8,707 nucleotides of DNA from Actinomycetales bacterium. Lineage in GTDB: Bacteria > Actinomycetota > Actinomycetes > Actinomycetales > Cellulomonadaceae. The stretch lies in assembly GCA_012514545.1 (NCBI GenBank), contig JAAZAC010000192.1, positions 1 to 8,707 of the forward strand, given 5' to 3'. A program made the position numbers and the translations under genes. This document shows, one piece after another, positions 6,088 to 8,707 of this stretch (its first letter is position 1; every line of letters starts with the position of its first letter). The notes under the pieces were generated by a model. That model saw only the letters and a program-made list of their open reading frames with translations. It ran no database searches and had not been told where the DNA came from.

Positions 6088-7194
6088 GTGCGACGGCGCG
6101 CGAGCTCCCGGCCCGCCGTCGCCGCGCACCCCGGGACGCTCCGCGGCCGCGTCGCGCACGCCGTCGAGGGCTTCACGCCGGGCTACTTCGCGCTCGTCAT
6201 GGCGACGGGCATCCTCTCGGTCGGCCTGCGCCTGCGCGGGCTCGACGCGGCGTCCGCGGTGCTGCTCGTGCTCGCGGCGTGCGCGTACGTCGTCCAGGTC
6301 GCGCTCAGCCTTTGGCGCTTCGCGGCGTACCGGCACGCCGTCGTCGACGACTTCACCGACCCCGGTCGGGCGTTCGGCTTCCTGACGTTCGTCGCGGGGA
6401 CGAACGTGCTCGCGGCCCGCCTCGCCATGGAGGGGTACGTCGCGCTGACCGCGGTGCTCGTCGGCGTCGGGGCGCTGACGTGGCTCGTGCTCGGGTACGT
6501 GGTGCCGTGGACGGCGGTCCTCAGCCGCGCCGAGCGGCCGGTGGTCGCCACCGCGAACGGCACGTGGTTCATCTGGGTGGTGGCGAGCCAGTCGGTCGCG
6601 GTGGGCACCGCCACGCTGGAACGCGACGTCGCCTCGTCCCGGTACCTGCTCGCCGTCGTGGCGGTGGTCGCGTGGTCGGTCGGGATGTTCCTCTACTCGG
6701 CCGCGGGGATCTTCGTCGCGGCCCGGATGCTGCTGTACCCGCTGCGTGCCGCGGACCTCACGCCGCCGTACTGGGTGGCGATGGGCGCCTCCGCGATCAC
6801 GGTGCTCGCGGGCGCCCGCATCATCGAGATGGCCGACACCCCGATGGTGACCGTCATGCGCGGGCTGGCGGCCGGCGTCTCCGTGGTGTTCTGGGCCTTC
6901 GCGACGTGGCTCATCCCGGTGCTCGTCGCGGCGGGGTGGTGGCGGCACCGGGTGCACCGCGTGCCGCTGCGGTACGAGGCGACGCTGTGGAGCATCGTCT
7001 TCCCGCTCGGCATGTACTCCGTCGCCGGGACGTACCTCGGCCAGGCGGACGGGCTGCCCCTCGTGGGGGCCATCGGCGGCGCGTTCCTGTGGGTCGCCCT
7101 CGGCGCGTGGGCCGTGGTGGGCGTCGCCATGGTGCGCCACCTCGTCGTCACGGTGCTGCGCCCGACGCGGGACGGGGCGCCCCCGGCCGCCTGA
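6088..7194 (+). CDS. TDT-family transporter (tellurite-resistance / C4-dicarboxylate type, TehA/Mae1/SLAC1 fold)
   Basis: This 368-residue integral membrane protein has about ten hydrophobic helices (roughly 33-47, 54-76, 96-113, 117-139, 157-174, 184-208, 228-246, 256-281, 299-316 and 325-352), as in the TehA/SLAC1 fold. The first helix carries the family-like PGYFALVMATGILS, and late segments such as LWSIVFPLGMYSVAGTYLG match the conserved W-x-x-x-FP-x-G-x-Y of this superfamily. Such proteins move anions, C4-dicarboxylates or sulfite, or confer tellurite resistance; the substrate cannot be told here. The GTG at 6088 is preferred because a -10 box ends 7 nt before it, implying a leaderless message; an in-frame GTG at 6079 overlaps that box. 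It is divergent from arcA. A role coupled to arginine metabolism is possible but unsupported. Confidence 0.88.
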   Translation: MRRRASSRPAVAAHPGTLRGRVAHAVEGFTPGYFALVMATGILSVGLRLRGLDAASAVLLVLAACAYVVQVALSLWRFAAYRHAVVDDFTDPGRAFGFLTFVAGTNVLAARLAMEGYVALTAVLVGVGALTWLVLGYVVPWTAVLSRAERPVVATANGTWFIWVVASQSVAVGTATLERDVASSRYLLAVVAVVAWSVGMFLYSAAGIFVAARMLLYPLRAADLTPPYWVAMGASAITVLAGARIIEMADTPMVTVMRGLAAGVSVVFWAFATWLIPVLVAAGWWRHRVHRVPLRYEATLWSIVFPLGMYSVAGTYLGQADGLPLVGAIGGAFLWVALGAWAVVGVAMVRHLVVTVLRPTRDGAPPAA

Positions 7195-7234
7195 GGTCGC
7201 CCGGAAGCGTTACGTCTTCGTGACCGTCGGGCCC

Positions 7235-7267
7235 TTCCGTTCGTCAGTGCTGACCCTTAACTTAAGG
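7235..7267 (+). promoter_or_regulatory. Promoter and palindromic operator of the ROK regulator
   Basis: CCTTAACTTAAGG (7255-7267) is a perfect 13-bp inverted repeat around one central C and the most AT-rich patch in the window. Inside it, TAACTT (7258-7263) fits the TAnnnT -10 pattern, with TTCCGT (7235-7240) a weak -35 candidate at 17-bp spacing. A second inverted repeat, GTCAG-TG-CTGAC (7243-7254), abuts it. A repressor bound here would block RNA polymerase, so autoregulation by the ROK protein encoded 20 bp downstream is the natural inference. Confidence 0.65.
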
Positions 7268-7286
7268 CGTGAAGGAAGGAGGTGGC

Positions 7287-8498
7287 ATGGCGGCCACGAC
7301 CTCGCGGGACCTGCGGACGCGCAACCGTGCGCGCGTGCTGCGGGCGCTCGTGACGGCGTCGGAGACGACGCGCGCCGACCTCGCCACCGCCTGCGGCCTC
7401 TCACCCGCGACGATCACCAACGTCGTCGCGGACCTGATCCGCGAGGGGCTCGTCGAGGAGCGCGGCCTCGTGCCGTCGGAGGGCGGGCGCCCGATCGCCC
7501 GGCTCGGCGTCCGGCCCGACGGCGCGTTCCTCCTCGGCGCCGACGTCGGGGAGAAGGGCGTCGCCGTCGAGCTGTTCGACCTCGCCCTCACGCGCCTCGA
7601 CCGCGAGTTCCACGACGCCCCCACGCGCGCGACCGACCCCGCGCCGATCGGGGAGGCGCTGCGCGCCGCCGTCGCCGCCATCCGCGCGCGCAACCCGGAG
7701 CGCGAGCCGCGGCTCGTCGGCCTCGGCCTCGGCCTGCCCGGCATCGTCGAGGACGCGAGCGGGTCCCACGAGGGGCACGGCGAGGTCCTGCACGCCCAGA
7801 GCCTCGGCTGGCCGGCCCTGCCCGTCGACGAGCTCGTCCGCCCCGACGGCCTGGAGGTCTTCGCCGAGAACGGCGCCAAGACGCTCGCCATGGCGGAGCG
7901 CTGGTTCGGCGCGGCGCGCGACGTCGAGCACGCCATCGTCGCCCTCCTCGGCCGCGGCGTCGGGCTCGGCGTCGTCTCCGCCGGCGAGCTGCTCCGCGGC
8001 TCCGCGGCCGCCGCCGGCGAGTGGGGCCACACCAAGATCTCGGTCGACGGCCCCCGCTGCCGCTGCGGCGGCACCGGCTGCCTCGAGGCCTACGTCGGCG
8101 CCGACGCGCTCGTCGCGGCGTGGCGCGAGCGGGGCGGCGGCCCGGTCGGCACCGGCTGGCGCGCGATCACCGGCCTCGTCGCGGCCGCCGAGGCCGGCGA
8201 CCCGGCCGCGGGCGAGGTGCTCGACCGGGCGCTCGACGTGCTCGGCGTCTCCCTCGCCAACCTCGTCAACCTCCTCAACCCCCAGAAGATCGTCGTCGGC
8301 GGATGGGTCGGGCTGTGCCTCGTGCAGGCGCGGCGCGACGACCTCGCCGAGCGCATCCGCGCGGCGTCGCTGACCCGTCCGGGGAGCCAGTTCTCCCTGG
8401 AGCTGTGCCACTTCGAGGGCGACGCCGTCGCCCTCGGCGCAGCCCTCCTGCCGCTCGAGCGGCTGATCGACCGCCCGCTCACCGCGAGGTCGCCCTGA
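7287..8498 (+). CDS. ROK-family transcriptional regulator (sugar-responsive, NagC/XylR type)
   Basis: This 403-residue repressor has a winged helix-turn-helix at about 10-60 (TTRADLATACGLSPATITNVVADLIREGLVEE) followed by a ROK sugar-kinase-like domain (about 79-390). The zinc site is intact: His248 in GEWGHTKI, and Cys258, Cys260 and Cys265 in CRCGGTGCLE. Sugar-binding residues of the fold remain (Asn195, Glu245, His248, Glu267). The catalytic Asp of the kinase END motif is Gly196 (AENGAKTLA), and the phosphate loop reads DVGEK instead of DxGxT, so it should sense a sugar rather than phosphorylate it. The ATG at 7287 is chosen because AAGGAGGT lies 4 nt before it; the in-frame GTG at 7269 has no such site. 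A palindromic operator sits on its own promoter, and a lipoprotein gene follows 116 bp downstream, so it probably controls an ABC sugar importer. Confidence 0.95.
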   Translation: MAATTSRDLRTRNRARVLRALVTASETTRADLATACGLSPATITNVVADLIREGLVEERGLVPSEGGRPIARLGVRPDGAFLLGADVGEKGVAVELFDLALTRLDREFHDAPTRATDPAPIGEALRAAVAAIRARNPEREPRLVGLGLGLPGIVEDASGSHEGHGEVLHAQSLGWPALPVDELVRPDGLEVFAENGAKTLAMAERWFGAARDVEHAIVALLGRGVGLGVVSAGELLRGSAAAAGEWGHTKISVDGPRCRCGGTGCLEAYVGADALVAAWRERGGGPVGTGWRAITGLVAAAEAGDPAAGEVLDRALDVLGVSLANLVNLLNPQKIVVGGWVGLCLVQARRDDLAERIRAASLTRPGSQFSLELCHFEGDAVALGAALLPLERLIDRPLTARSP

Positions 8499-8543
8499 CC
8501 CGACCTCGCCCGACAAGCCCCGAACAGAAGAACACCCCCACGA

Positions 8544-8557
8544 GGCGACGGGTCGCC
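8544..8557. promoter_or_regulatory. Inverted repeat GGCGACGGGTCGCC upstream of the lipoprotein gene
   Basis: Two 6-bp arms (GGCGAC and GTCGCC) flank a central GG, 57 bp before the lipoprotein start. It does not resemble the CCTTAACTTAAGG site of the regulator, so it may be a site for another protein, such as a LacI-type regulator, or chance. The remaining sequence between 8499 and 8614 shows no clear -10 box. Confidence 0.3.
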
Positions 8558-8614
8558 CGCCAGGTCGACTGCGCCCTCGAACCGAACGACACCCGCCCCA
8601 TCGAAGGAGATGCG

Positions 8615-8707
8615 ATGAGCAGGACCCGACGAGCGATCGGCGCCTCCGCCGTCGTCGCGCTGTTCGCCCTGGCCGGCTGCGGCGGCGCGTCCGACGGCGA
8701 CGACGCC
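8615..8707 (+). CDS. Lipoprotein, probable ABC sugar-transporter substrate-binding protein (3' end outside window)
   Basis: Only the first 31 residues are in the window. They form a lipoprotein signal: a basic N-region (MSRTRR), a hydrophobic core (about residues 10-20, ASAVVALFALA) and a lipobox LAGC with the acylated Cys22, followed by a Gly/Ser/Asp-rich linker. The protein should be exported and anchored to the outer face of the membrane. The ATG at 8615 is preceded by GAAGGAG 5 nt upstream; another ATG at 8610 is in a different frame. The identity as the solute-binding subunit of an ABC sugar importer rests on context, since such genes commonly follow ROK or LacI regulators in actinobacteria. 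No family-specific residues are visible yet. Confidence 0.75.
   Translation, partial: MSRTRRAIGASAVVALFALAGCGGASDGDDA

Noticed and set aside
7202..7239. CGGAAG...CTTCCG inverted repeat after the transporter stop as a terminator
   Set aside because: Arms of only 6 bp with a 26-nt loop and no T-run, too weak to call.
7269..7286. Alternative GTG start of the ROK regulator at 7269
   Set aside because: It would place the start within the message's own ribosome site region. The ATG at 7287 has an excellent Shine-Dalgarno sequence.

Overview
The window is very GC-rich throughout, with codon third positions almost all G or C, GTG and TTG starts, and TAnnnT-type -10 boxes. This suggests a plant-polysaccharide-degrading actinobacterium, perhaps of the Cellulomonas/Cellulosimicrobium/Promicromonospora group; that genus-level guess is inference. 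It is a chromosomal stretch with ordinary genes and no phage, IS element, CRISPR array, tRNA or rRNA that I could see.

Layout. (1) Positions 1-2107 (+) hold the end of a sugar-utilisation operon: the C-terminal part of a GH1-like glycosidase, overlapping by ATGA a complete cytoplasmic GH51 alpha-L-arabinofuranosidase, then a terminator-like hairpin. (2) Positions 2170-3077 (+) look like a deletion scar. A promoter-like region and the first dozen codons of a probable LacI-family regulator run straight into the C-terminal third of a GH31 alpha-glycosidase that lacks its N-terminal two thirds and its catalytic nucleophile. (3) Positions 3247-3681 (+) hold a small YbjN-like protein. It is separated by a strong 13-bp hairpin from a convergent M15 D,D-carboxypeptidase (3761-4498, -) that appears to be expressed from a leaderless promoter. 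(4) Positions 4618-5996 (-) hold arginine deiminase (arcA), preceded by and overlapping (ATGA) a possible 33-residue membrane peptide. (5) Positions 6088-7194 (+), divergent from arcA, hold a ten-helix TDT-family (TehA/Mae1-like) transporter, also with a leaderless-type promoter. (6) Positions 7235-8707 (+) hold a ROK-family regulator with a clear AT-rich palindromic operator on its own promoter, followed by the start of a lipoprotein that is probably the binding protein of an ABC sugar transporter.

How the genes fit together. The two ends are carbohydrate loci: arabinoside hydrolysis on the left, ROK-controlled sugar uptake on the right. The middle holds unrelated housekeeping or stress genes (cell-wall peptidase, arginine deiminase, anion or dicarboxylate transporter). 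The most interesting points are the chimeric deletion junction near 2305-2313, the CCTTAACTTAAGG operator at 7255-7267, the small ORF coupled to arcA, and the two matched leaderless promoters. I found no convincing novel multi-gene system.
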